From: Beijerinckiaceae bacterium RH AL1
GTDB taxonomy: Bacteria > Pseudomonadota > Alphaproteobacteria > Rhizobiales > Beijerinckiaceae
Length of the DNA: 64,000 nucleotides
Direction: 5' to 3'
Assembly (NCBI GenBank): GCA_901457705.2
Contig: LR590083.2
Coordinates: 3,224,597 to 3,288,596, forward strand
The position numbers and the translations under genes were made by a program. The notes beneath the pieces were generated by a model. The model saw only the letters and a list, made by a program, of their open reading frames with translations, ran no database searches and was not told the DNA's origin. Below are positions 9,063 to 17,043 of this stretch, in pieces. Position 1 is the first letter of the stretch; each line of letters opens with the position of its first letter.

Positions 9063-10165
9063 GTGACGGCTCCCAAGGTGACGTCGAGCCGATCGACGAT
9101 CGCCAGAAGCTCGTCGACGCGATGCGCGCAGGTATGACGCTGCAGGATCGTCGCGAGCCCCGACGCGACCAGCGCCTCCCGAAGAGAAGCGTCCTCGCGC
9201 ACGGCACGGAGGTGCTTGGTCATCTCCTGCTCGTCGCGCGCGACCAGGAAGTCGCGGCCGGGGCGGAAAAGGTGTTCGCTATCCTCCCACGGAGCAGATA
9301 GCAGTGGAATCCCGCAAGCAAGCGCCTCGAAGACGCGGATCGTCGGAATGCCCGGCAGCACCGTCGCATAGAAGCGACGCGGCACGTGCATCGTCGCAAG
9401 GTGATTCGCGAAGATCGCCGGCACGCGCGCATTGGGCGCCCATCCGCAATATCTGGCCTTGTGCTTCTCGAGGGTCTCCAGGGCCGACGCCGGATAGCGC
9501 ACGCCGTAGATGTCGAGCGCAAGGGAGGCCGCCGCTGCCGGCTTCAGCAGGTATGACTCGATCTCCTCAGATCGTTCGCCGTCGCCCCAATTGCCGATCC
9601 ACACCAATCCCGTCCGCCCGGACGCAAGCGGCGAAGGCTTGAAGAGCCGCGTGTCGGCGGCCTCGTGCCAGGTCCAGACCCGATCGCCCCAACCCCACCG
9701 GCGGTAGACGTCGCTCAGCGCCTCGCCGAAGGCGAGGACACCGTCGTAGCCCGCCAGATCGAAGGCGCGAATCGCCGCAGGGTCGCTTACGGCACGATGA
9801 TGCGTGTCGTGGAAGAGGAGCTGGAAGCGGGCGCCGCGCTTGCGCAACGTACCGATCGCGTCGACGAGCGAGGGTGCATTCCACTCGTGCACGATGACGA
9901 GGTCGGCCTCGCCGATAAGCTCTTCCAGATCGGCATCGGGGCCAAAGGACTCGGAGCGAAGGTGAGGATAGCTCGACCGGAACGCCTTGAGACCGGCCTC
10001 GCCGTGGTCGGCGCGAAGATGGGAGAGGCTCCATCCGTCCGCGGGCTCCAGGGCCCTGACGGAGTGCCCTCTGTCCTGCAACTCACGCAGGACGCCGCGC
10101 AAAAAATGCGCGTTGCCGTGGTTCCAGCAGGAGAGCAGGGAATGCGTGAAATAGACGATCTTCAT
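9059..10165 (-). CDS. CgeB-like glycosyltransferase
   Basis: 368-residue GT-B enzyme of the same family (MKIVYFTHSLLSCWNHGNAH). Conserved C-terminal donor region: TIRVFEALACGIPLLSAPW and DSEHLFRPGRDFLVARD. It carries a possible catalytic or acceptor-side cluster FHDTHHRAV that its neighbours lack, so its acceptor may differ. Overlaps both neighbours by 4 bases (ATGA upstream, GTGA downstream), implying translational coupling. Confidence 0.87.
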   Translation of the reverse strand: MKIVYFTHSLLSCWNHGNAHFLRGVLRELQDRGHSVRALEPADGWSLSHLRADHGEAGLKAFRSSYPHLRSESFGPDADLEELIGEADLVIVHEWNAPSLVDAIGTLRKRGARFQLLFHDTHHRAVSDPAAIRAFDLAGYDGVLAFGEALSDVYRRWGWGDRVWTWHEAADTRLFKPSPLASGRTGLVWIGNWGDGERSEEIESYLLKPAAAASLALDIYGVRYPASALETLEKHKARYCGWAPNARVPAIFANHLATMHVPRRFYATVLPGIPTIRVFEALACGIPLLSAPWEDSEHLFRPGRDFLVARDEQEMTKHLRAVREDASLREALVASGLATILQRHTCAHRVDELLAIVDRLDVTLGAVT

Positions 10166-11268
10166 GCCGCGACCACCAGGCGTCCGGTCGCGCGCTTCTC
10201 TGTCGCGCTCTTGTAGATGTCGCGCATCTCCGCGGCCATCCGCTCGCGCGTGCAGGCGGACGCGCGTTGCTGTGCCTGCAAGCCACGTTCGAGCCGCAGA
10301 TCGTCATCGCGCAAAAGGTCGTCGAGAGCGGCGGCGAAGCCGTCGGCGTCCGTCGGCGCGACGAAGCTCGCAACGCCGGACCAGTTTTCGCGGAGCGTCG
10401 GGATATCGGAGAGCAGCAGCGCGCAGCCGGCGTAAGCGGCTTCCAGCACGGCCAGCCCAAAGGGTTCATAGAGCGCGGCGGACATGAAGACGGGGCGTTC
10501 GACGAGCCGCGCGGCGATGGCCTCTCCATCGAGCAATCCGAGCGGCTCGATGTGGTGAAGCGTCACGCCCTCGCCATTCGGCCCGCGCAGCGCGCCGGCG
10601 GCTGCGAAGACGTGCGGGCTGCGCGCCGCCGCCTGGTCGAGCGTTGCGATGTTCTTGCCCCGGTCCCAAAGCCGACCTGCGGTGAAGGCGCTGCGCACTC
10701 CCACCCTGCCCGCGCTCGTCGGAGCGCTTCGGCCGTTCCGGACGACAAGCGGCAGGTCATGCAGACGATAAAGACGGCGTACCTGCTCCGCGAATGCTAG
10801 GCTCGGCGCCACGATCGCATCGGCGCGCTCGAGACCGCGACGGACGAGATCGGTCTGCCATGCGAAGTCAGGCGGTGCGTCGCCGCCGTGCACCGCCTCC
10901 CACCAGGTGGCGACGCAACTGTGGATCGCGACCACGAGCGGCTTCTCGAACGACCCCAATGACGCCGCGAGCGCGGGCTGGTTCAGATGGAGAAGATCGA
11001 CGTCGAGCTTTGTCGCCAATGCCGCGACCGCGGACCACGCGGCCTCGACCGTTCCGGCGTCCGGCGCCAGCCAGTCGAGGTCGAGCCCGGTCACGACGAG
11101 GTCGACGTTTCGGTCGAGCTCGTCGCGCTGCCCTTGCGTCGGCGCCGGTCCGATCACGGCCAACACCACGTTGATGCCGGACGCGACGAGCGCCGCGCTG
11201 AGATCGCAGGCGTAGGTCCACACGCCGCCGACCGCGTCGACCGTCATCAGGATGCGCGGGCGCCTCAA
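10162..11268 (-). CDS. glycosyltransferase family 4
   Basis: 368-residue GT4 enzyme. N-terminus RRPRILMTVDAVGGVWTYA has the glycine-rich acceptor-domain loop. The C-terminal domain has the EPFGLAVLEAAYAGCALLLS donor-binding motif, with the E-x7-E glutamates visible, then DIPTLRENW. Start chosen as TTG at 11268, because it makes a TTGA overlap with the preceding epimerase and keeps the first beta strand. The ATG at 11247 would begin inside that strand. It retains GT4 motifs and differs clearly from the three CgeB-like enzymes downstream. Confidence 0.87.
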   Translation of the reverse strand: MRRPRILMTVDAVGGVWTYACDLSAALVASGINVVLAVIGPAPTQGQRDELDRNVDLVVTGLDLDWLAPDAGTVEAAWSAVAALATKLDVDLLHLNQPALAASLGSFEKPLVVAIHSCVATWWEAVHGGDAPPDFAWQTDLVRRGLERADAIVAPSLAFAEQVRRLYRLHDLPLVVRNGRSAPTSAGRVGVRSAFTAGRLWDRGKNIATLDQAAARSPHVFAAAGALRGPNGEGVTLHHIEPLGLLDGEAIAARLVERPVFMSAALYEPFGLAVLEAAYAGCALLLSDIPTLRENWSGVASFVAPTDADGFAAALDDLLRDDDLRLERGLQAQQRASACTRERMAAEMRDIYKSATEKRATGRLVVAA

Positions 11269-12341
11269 GCCGCGGCTCCGGCTTGCGTTGAGATGACGTC
11301 GGTGAGGCCGCGCGCGTCGGCGAGCCAGCGCACCAAGCGCTTGACGCCGATTCGCCAGTCGAGCGGATCGCCGAGGTCGAGTGCCGCACGCGCGGCTCGC
11401 GTATCTGCAACAAAGTACCGCTGGTCGCCCGCGCGCCAGTCCGCGAAGCTGATGTCGAGATCGCGGCCGATCAGGTCGCGCACATTCGAGAGAAGACGCC
11501 GCAGGCTTATCGCGTTGCCGGGGCCGCCTCCGAGATTGAAGGCGCGGCCTCGCACGTCGTCGATCCGGCGCCATGCCGCGAGATACGCGTCGACCGCATC
11601 CGACACATCGAGGATGTCGCGCACCTGGTAGCCGTCGCCGTAGATCGCGATGGGCCGGCGCAGCAGCGCGCTGATGATGAAGTGCGCGACCCACCCCTGG
11701 TCCTCGGTCCCCATCTGCCGTGCCCCGTAGATGCAGCTCATGCGCATCACCGCGGCGCGGAGCCCGTAACTGCGGGTATAATCGAGGACGTACTGGTCGG
11801 CGGCGCCCTTCGAGCATCCGTAGGGCGTGTGGAACGAGAGCGGCCGATCCTCGCCGATGCCGTTCGCGCGGTGACGCGGATCGCGCGGCCGATAGGCTTC
11901 GTCGTAGATCTCGAAGGCAAGGTCGACGAGGTCGCCGTAGACCTTGTTCGTCGAGGCGAACAGCACGGGCGTGGCAGGCGCCCGCAGGCGGACGGCTTCG
12001 AGAAGGTTGAAGGTGCCGCCAATGTTGATCTCGAGATCTTCGCGAGGATCGACGATGCTGGTGGTGACGGCGACCTGCGCCGCAAGGTGGAAGATCGCTT
12101 TCGACTGCGCCACCGCCTCGCCGAGATGGGGAGCATCGCGGACGTCGGCTACCATCCTCGAGATGCGCGACCCATGTCTTGCCTCGAGCCAGGCGAGGTT
12201 TGTCTCCACACCCGGCCGCTTCAACGCGTCGAAGACGATGACGTCGTGTCCTTCGGCAGCAAGCCGATCCGCGATATTGCAGCCGATAAAGCCTGCGCCG
12301 CCTGTGATCAGCACCGGGCGCTTGTCGGTGTCATGCGTCAT
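11265..12341 (-). CDS. NAD-dependent sugar epimerase, CDP-paratose 2-epimerase-like
   Basis: 358-residue extended SDR: GGAGFIG cofactor loop, HLAAQVAV, FASTNKVYGD and YGCSK (Tyr and Lys of the catalytic pair). The TNKVYGD segment is characteristic of the CDP-paratose/CDP-tyvelose 2-epimerase branch, but no CDP-hexose biosynthesis genes are present, so the real substrate is probably another nucleotide sugar. Start at the ATG of MTHDTDKRP, which gives ATGA overlap with the upstream epimerase; longer in-frame starts are antisense-like sequence. Confidence 0.87.
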   Translation of the reverse strand: MTHDTDKRPVLITGGAGFIGCNIADRLAAEGHDVIVFDALKRPGVETNLAWLEARHGSRISRMVADVRDAPHLGEAVAQSKAIFHLAAQVAVTTSIVDPREDLEINIGGTFNLLEAVRLRAPATPVLFASTNKVYGDLVDLAFEIYDEAYRPRDPRHRANGIGEDRPLSFHTPYGCSKGAADQYVLDYTRSYGLRAAVMRMSCIYGARQMGTEDQGWVAHFIISALLRRPIAIYGDGYQVRDILDVSDAVDAYLAAWRRIDDVRGRAFNLGGGPGNAISLRRLLSNVRDLIGRDLDISFADWRAGDQRYFVADTRAARAALDLGDPLDWRIGVKRLVRWLADARGLTDVISTQAGAAA

Positions 12342-13450
12342 GCCACGAGCCCTTTGCGCTCGAGCTCCGCACGCATCTCGTCGACGCGATCCGTCGCCGT
12401 CTGCTCGGCGACCCACAGAGCCAGCTCGGCAAGCCCTCCACCAAAGTCCTGCTTCGCCTTGAAGCCCAGTTTCGCTTCGGCGAGGCTCGTGTCGCAGAAG
12501 CAATGACGGATATCGCCGGTCCGCGCCTTGCCTAGGATGTCGGGCTCGTAGGCGTTGCGACCCATGGCGCGCGCGATATCCGTGGCGACCTCCGCCACGG
12601 AGCGATGCTGGCCGGAGCCGATATTGAACGTGCCGCCCGAGATGTTCGGCAGATCGAGCGCATCGGCAAAGGCCCGCGCGACATCCGCTACGTGAACGAA
12701 GTCACGCCGCTGCTCGCCGTCCTCGAAGATCACCGGCGGCTGGCCGTTGAGGAGACGCGACGCGAAAATTGCCAGCACGCCCGTGTACGGGTTCGAGAGC
12801 GCCTGCCCCGATCCGTAGACGTTGAACAATCGCAGGCAGACGCTCTCGATGCCGTAGGGCGCCGACATGATGTGCGTCATTCGCTCCTGCACGAACTTGT
12901 TAAGCGCGTAGACGGAGGAAAGGTTTGGCCGCTTCCATTCCGGCGTCGCGACAGGCGACAGCGGACGGCCTTCCGCATCGACAGGGTCCCAGGTTCGCTG
13001 CCCGTCACGCAGCACGCCGCGCGTCGCATCCTCGACGAGGCGGCCTCTCGCATCCTTGTAGAGCCCCTCGCCGTAGATGCTCATCGAGGACGCCGTGACG
13101 ACGCGCCGCACCGGATGATTGATCAGCGCTTCGAAGAGCACGGCGGTGCCGACGTCGTTCGTCGAGGTGTAGCGCTCGACCTCGTACATCGACTGGCCGA
13201 CACCAACCTCGGCGGCAAGATGGATGACGCTCTCAACCCCGACGAGCGCGGCATCGATGGACGATCTGTCGCGGATGTCAGCGCGGATGAACTCGACGTC
13301 TGACGGCAGCAGCTTTGAGCCGTCGGCGCCGCCGTGGACCTGCTCGATCAGGCTGTCGAGCACCCGCACGACCTTGCCGCGCGCCAGGAGCTCGTTGGCA
13401 ATCGCACGGCCTATGAACCCCGCGCCGCCCGTGATGAGGACCGTTTCCAC
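12338..13450 (-). CDS. NAD-dependent sugar epimerase/dehydratase, dTDP-L-rhamnose 4-epimerase-like
   Basis: 370-residue extended SDR and first gene of the leftward operon. GGAGFIG loop at residues 8-14, HLAAEVGVGQSMYEV, ASSMSIYGEG and YALNK (catalytic Tyr/Lys). The GVGQSMYE and SMSIYGEG stretches resemble dTDP-L-rhamnose 4-epimerases (WbiB type). GTG start, about 16 bases downstream of a plausible -10 element. A substrate such as a 6-deoxyhexose nucleotide is inferred only from the family. Confidence 0.87.
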   Translation of the reverse strand: METVLITGGAGFIGRAIANELLARGKVVRVLDSLIEQVHGGADGSKLLPSDVEFIRADIRDRSSIDAALVGVESVIHLAAEVGVGQSMYEVERYTSTNDVGTAVLFEALINHPVRRVVTASSMSIYGEGLYKDARGRLVEDATRGVLRDGQRTWDPVDAEGRPLSPVATPEWKRPNLSSVYALNKFVQERMTHIMSAPYGIESVCLRLFNVYGSGQALSNPYTGVLAIFASRLLNGQPPVIFEDGEQRRDFVHVADVARAFADALDLPNISGGTFNIGSGQHRSVAEVATDIARAMGRNAYEPDILGKARTGDIRHCFCDTSLAEAKLGFKAKQDFGGGLAELALWVAEQTATDRVDEMRAELERKGLVA

Positions 13451-13465
13451 CGACCGAACGTCTCC

Positions 13466-13495
13466 AGTATATCAAATGACATTGCTGAGCGTCAT
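13466..13495 (-). promoter_or_regulatory. candidate promoter and operator of the leftward sugar operon
   Basis: On the minus strand ATGACG (13495-13490) and TATACT (13471-13466) are 18 bases apart and end about 15 bases before the GTG start at 13450. The -35 region overlaps a perfect inverted repeat ATGAC-N10-GTCAT (13476-13495) that could be an operator. The divergent operon begins 125 bases away, so one regulator could control both arms. Confidence 0.4.
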
Positions 13496-13574
13496 ATTCC
13501 GAAGCCAACAGCTTCTTCTTCTTGTTTGTTCCCTTTGACAAGACAATGAAGTCAAATGAGGGAACGGACGCAAC

Positions 13575-14207
13575 ATGGACGCATTCAGCTTCTATGTTGA
13601 TGCAGCCTTCCCCGGCGTCCGCATGAGCCTGACGGTTCTGCTCGCGCGCCACGGCACACACGATGAGGTGGGTCAAATTCTGAGCGGACGATCGGATATC
13701 GCGCTGAACGAGCGTGGCCGCGGCGAAGCGCAGCGGCTCGCGGAGCGCTTGCGAGGAGCACCGATCGCGGCGATCCGTACGAGCCCGCGTCGACGCGCGG
13801 TGGAGACCGCCATGACGATCGGTGACATCGTGGGATCGTCACCGCGCATCGTTGCGGCGCTCGATGAAATCGACTTCGGCGAGTGGTCAGGCCAAACCTT
13901 CGGCGCGCTGGACGGCGATCCGCGCTGGCGGCAGTGGAATGCGGCCCGCCGCACGGCCTCGACGCCGTCGGGCGACACGATCGCTGCGGCTGTCTCGCGC
14001 GCGCTATGTCATTTGCAGGCCTGCGGGGACATGGGCGCCATCCTCTGCGTGAGCCACTGCGATCTCATCCGCGGTCTCGTCGCGCACTGCCTCGGCTTGG
14101 ATCTCGACAACATCCTGTCCTTTGACATCGATCCGGGCTCACTCACGACGCTTGTGATGGATGGCGAGCGCGGACGTGTCGTGGCCTTGAACGAGCGCCC
14201 GGCATGA
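13575..14207 (+). CDS. histidine phosphatase superfamily protein
   Basis: 210-residue branch-1 histidine phosphatase: phospho-acceptor motif LLARHGTHDE, second basic residue in TSPRRRAVETA, acidic EIDFGEWSGQ and C-terminal VSHCDLIRG. First gene of the rightward operon. Co-transcription with inositol-3-phosphate synthase makes a sugar- or inositol-phosphate substrate attractive, but that is inference. Start uncertain: 13575 has a weak purine-rich leader, while ATG 13623 (MSLTVLLARHG) would remove 16 non-conserved residues. Overlaps the methyltransferase by ATGA. Confidence 0.88.
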   Translation: MDAFSFYVDAAFPGVRMSLTVLLARHGTHDEVGQILSGRSDIALNERGRGEAQRLAERLRGAPIAAIRTSPRRRAVETAMTIGDIVGSSPRIVAALDEIDFGEWSGQTFGALDGDPRWRQWNAARRTASTPSGDTIAAAVSRALCHLQACGDMGAILCVSHCDLIRGLVAHCLGLDLDNILSFDIDPGSLTTLVMDGERGRVVALNERPA

Positions 14208-15004
14208 CGCGACATGACGGCGGACACGACGCGGCGATCCGCGACAAGGTGCGGCAGCTTGCACCCTGGTTCCAGAACATCCAGCTTGGCGACGGGCTTG
14301 CGACGGCGCCCGAGCACTACCTAGGTGACTATCCCCGCTTCAAGTTCGAGCTTTTCGCGCATGCCCTTCCGGCAGACCTGAGCGGCAAGACCGTCCTCGA
14401 CATCGGCTGCAACGCCGGCTTCTACAGCTGCGAGATGAAGCGGCGCGGCGCGGCGCGCGTCGTGGGGCTCGACACCGACGAGCGCTACCTAGCCCAAGCC
14501 CGCTTCGTTGCCGAGACACTCGGGTTCGACGACATCCAGTTCGATCGCGTGTCGGTCTACGACGTCGCGGCGCTGGGCGAGCGGTTCGATCTCGTCATCT
14601 TCATGGGCGTCTTCTACCACCTCCGGCATCCGCTGCTGGCTCTGGACCTCATCCGCGAGCACGTCGCCGCCGACATGCTGCTCTTTCAGACGATGCAGCG
14701 CGGCTCGGACGATGTCGCCGACGCGCCGGACGACCATCCCTTCCACAAGCCCGGCACGTTCGATCCGCCCGCCTACTTCGATGAACCGGGTTACCCGAAG
14801 ATGCACTTCATCGAGCGCGCCTACGCGCAGGACTGGACGAATTGGTGGGCGCCCAACAGAGCCTGCTCCGAGGCCATGCTGCGAGCCGCCGGCTTCTCTA
14901 TCGAGTGCCGACCGGAGTCGGAAGTCTACATCTGCCGCGTGGCGCCGGTGCCCTACGGAGACTTCGGCGGCCCGATGGCGGTCTACCCGCGTAAGGTGAC
15001 GTGA
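14204..15004 (+). CDS. SAM-dependent methyltransferase of the sugar locus
   Basis: 266-residue class I methyltransferase. Motif I is VLDIGCNAGFYS, followed by GLDTDERYLAQA, then FDLVIFMGVFYHLRHPLLAL. The extended C-terminus (FDPPAYFDEPGYPKMHFIE, then NWWAPNRACSEAMLRAAGF) matches what I recall of the small TIGR04290 methyltransferase family found in similar glycosyltransferase clusters; that assignment is from memory and unchecked. It probably O-methylates a sugar or cyclitol. Ends 1 base before the next start. Confidence 0.85.
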   Translation: MTRHDGGHDAAIRDKVRQLAPWFQNIQLGDGLATAPEHYLGDYPRFKFELFAHALPADLSGKTVLDIGCNAGFYSCEMKRRGAARVVGLDTDERYLAQARFVAETLGFDDIQFDRVSVYDVAALGERFDLVIFMGVFYHLRHPLLALDLIREHVAADMLLFQTMQRGSDDVADAPDDHPFHKPGTFDPPAYFDEPGYPKMHFIERAYAQDWTNWWAPNRACSEAMLRAAGFSIECRPESEVYICRVAPVPYGDFGGPMAVYPRKVT

Positions 15005-15005
15005 C

Positions 15006-15935
15006 GTGATCGAAGCAGCGATGATTTGGAACGAGCCCAACAACAAGTCGCACTGGGACTTGGCGTTGGATCCGGAGTGGGCGATCTACGCGGAGACCGT
15101 CGTGCGCGCGGGCAAGTCCATCGCGGCGGTCAACCCGCAGATCACGCGCGTCCTCGGCGGCATGTCGCCGATCGATCCCCACTGGCTGCGTCGCCTCGAA
15201 GGTCATGGCGCGCTTGACCATGTGGACGTTGTCGCCGTTCATGGCTTTCCTTTGGACTGGAACCTTTGGCCGATCCATGCCTGGCCGGACAAGATCGCAG
15301 AGATCGAGGCGGTTACCGATAAGCCGGTCTGGGTCACGGAGGTCGGCGTCGGCTCGTTCGGCGCGGAAGAGGTGCAGGTCTTCGGCCTCAAGCGCACCGC
15401 CGAGCTGCTGATCGGCCGCGTGCCGCGCATCTTCTGGTATTCGCTCTACGATCTTCCGATGGCGTGGGGCGCGGAGACGCGCCACCGCGAAGCCGAGGGG
15501 TCGAGCTACTATCGCCATTTCTACATGGGACTCATCCGCGAGGACGGCTCGCCGAAGCCGGCGCTCGACGACTATCGCAGCGTCGGCGGCGAGATCGGCC
15601 TGATGCAATGGTTTCACTTCGAGGACCCACGTCTCGATCGAGCGGTCGCTTGGATGAAAGACCTCGGCACGCGCAAGCTACGGACAGGTCTTTCCTGGGC
15701 CGACAGTTTTCGGCCCGGTGCCTTGGACTGGTTCGACCGGCAGATGGAGGCGATCGCCGATTTCGACGTGACTCTCACCTTCTGCTTCACGCCCGAGCAC
15801 CTTGGTGTGGCGCCCCACCACACGAGCCCGGCGGTCGATCCGCAGGCGTTTGCCGACTTCTGCGCCTGGATGATCGAGCGGTATGCGCCTGCACGGGTCG
15901 AGATGCCGGCGATGGTAGGAGCGTCGCATGCTTGA
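15006..15935 (+). CDS. clan-A glycoside hydrolase-like (beta-xylosidase-like) protein with swapped halves
   Basis: 309 residues with the hallmarks of a retaining clan-A TIM-barrel glycosidase, but in permuted order. The acid/base motif WNEPN is at residues 8-12 (Glu10) and the nucleophile motif WVTEVGVGS at 109-117 (Glu112). Residues ~196-295 (GLMQWFHFEDPRLD, LRTGLSWADSFRPG, AFADFCAWMIERYAP) look like the first half of such a barrel, which normally precedes WNEPN. GTG is the first start after an in-frame TGA at 14997-14999, so no N-terminal half can be added. It has no signal peptide, so it probably acts inside the cell on a biosynthetic intermediate. It overlaps ino1 by 8 bases. Confidence 0.8.
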   Translation: MIEAAMIWNEPNNKSHWDLALDPEWAIYAETVVRAGKSIAAVNPQITRVLGGMSPIDPHWLRRLEGHGALDHVDVVAVHGFPLDWNLWPIHAWPDKIAEIEAVTDKPVWVTEVGVGSFGAEEVQVFGLKRTAELLIGRVPRIFWYSLYDLPMAWGAETRHREAEGSSYYRHFYMGLIREDGSPKPALDDYRSVGGEIGLMQWFHFEDPRLDRAVAWMKDLGTRKLRTGLSWADSFRPGALDWFDRQMEAIADFDVTLTFCFTPEHLGVAPHHTSPAVDPQAFADFCAWMIERYAPARVEMPAMVGASHA

Positions 15936-17043
15936 GCCGCGCCCTTCCGTTCGCGTCGCGCTCGTCGGCGTCGGCAACTGCGCCAGCTCGCTGGTGCAGG
16001 GCCTCGCTTTCTACCAGCATGGCGCAAACGACCTCGCTGGCCTGCTGCACGAGGAGATCGGCGGGATGCGGCCGTCCGACGTCCACGTTGTCGCGGCCTG
16101 GGACGTCGACCAGCGCAAGGTCGGCCGCGATGTCGCGGACGCGATCTTCGCGAAGCCCAACTGCACCGCCGTCTTCTGCCCCGAGGTCGAGCCGTGCGGC
16201 GCCACGGTGCGGATGGGCAGGGTCGCCGACGGCGTGGCGGCGCACATGCTCGAGCATAGCGACAAGCAGCGCAGCTTCGTTCTTGCCGCCGAGCCCGAGC
16301 CGGACCGCGAGGAGATCGTTGCACACCTGCGTGAGGCGCGCGTCGACGTGATGCTGAACTACCTGCCGGTCGGCAGCCAGGCTGCGACGGAATTCTACGC
16401 GCAATGCGCGCTCGATGCCGGCGTCGCCTTCGTCAACAACATCCCCGTCTTCATCGCCAGCGATCCCGTGTGGGCCGAACGCTTTGCCGCCGCCGGCGTC
16501 CCGATCATCGGCGACGACATCAAGGCGCAGATCGGCGCCACGATCGTGCACCGCGCGCTGACCGATCTGTTCCGGCGCCGCGGCGCCACGCTCGATCGCA
16601 CGTACCAGCTGAATATTGGTGGCAATACGGACTTTTTGAACATGTCGAGCCGGCAGCGGCTGGCGTCGAAGAAGATCTCGAAGACCGAGGCGGTGCAATC
16701 CGTGGCGCAGCAGCGGCTTGGCGACGACGACATCCACATCGGGCCGTCGGACTATGTGGCGTGGCAGAACGACAACAAGGTTTGCTTCCTTCGCATGGAG
16801 GGCCGCATCTTCGGCGGCGTGCCGATCAACCTCGAGATGCGGCTCTCGGTCGAGGACAGTCCGAACTCCGCCGGCGTGGCGATCGACATGGTGCGATGTG
16901 CCAAGCTCGCCGCCGATCACGGCATTGGCGGTGTGATCGACAGCGCCTCCGCCTTCTTCTGCAAGCACCCGCCGCGGCAGATGACGGATGACGCCGCCTC
17001 CGATGCGCTGGAGCGCTTCATTATGGATCCCCAGAATGGTTGA
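15928..17043 (+). CDS. ino1: inositol-3-phosphate synthase
   Basis: 371 residues, which is the short prokaryotic length. Converts glucose-6-phosphate to 1L-myo-inositol-3-phosphate with bound NAD. Seen: GVGNCASSLVQG nucleotide-binding loop near the N-terminus, NYLPVGSQAATEFYA, NNIPVFIASDP, and the core segment GDDIKAQIGATIVHR with NIGGNTDFLNM. Its length and core segments resemble the actinobacterial/archaeal type more than the ~520-residue eukaryotic one. Inositol synthesis is uncommon in proteobacteria, so its place among glycosyltransferases points to an inositol-containing product. Confidence 0.93.
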   Translation: MLEPRPSVRVALVGVGNCASSLVQGLAFYQHGANDLAGLLHEEIGGMRPSDVHVVAAWDVDQRKVGRDVADAIFAKPNCTAVFCPEVEPCGATVRMGRVADGVAAHMLEHSDKQRSFVLAAEPEPDREEIVAHLREARVDVMLNYLPVGSQAATEFYAQCALDAGVAFVNNIPVFIASDPVWAERFAAAGVPIIGDDIKAQIGATIVHRALTDLFRRRGATLDRTYQLNIGGNTDFLNMSSRQRLASKKISKTEAVQSVAQQRLGDDDIHIGPSDYVAWQNDNKVCFLRMEGRIFGGVPINLEMRLSVEDSPNSAGVAIDMVRCAKLAADHGIGGVIDSASAFFCKHPPRQMTDDAASDALERFIMDPQNG

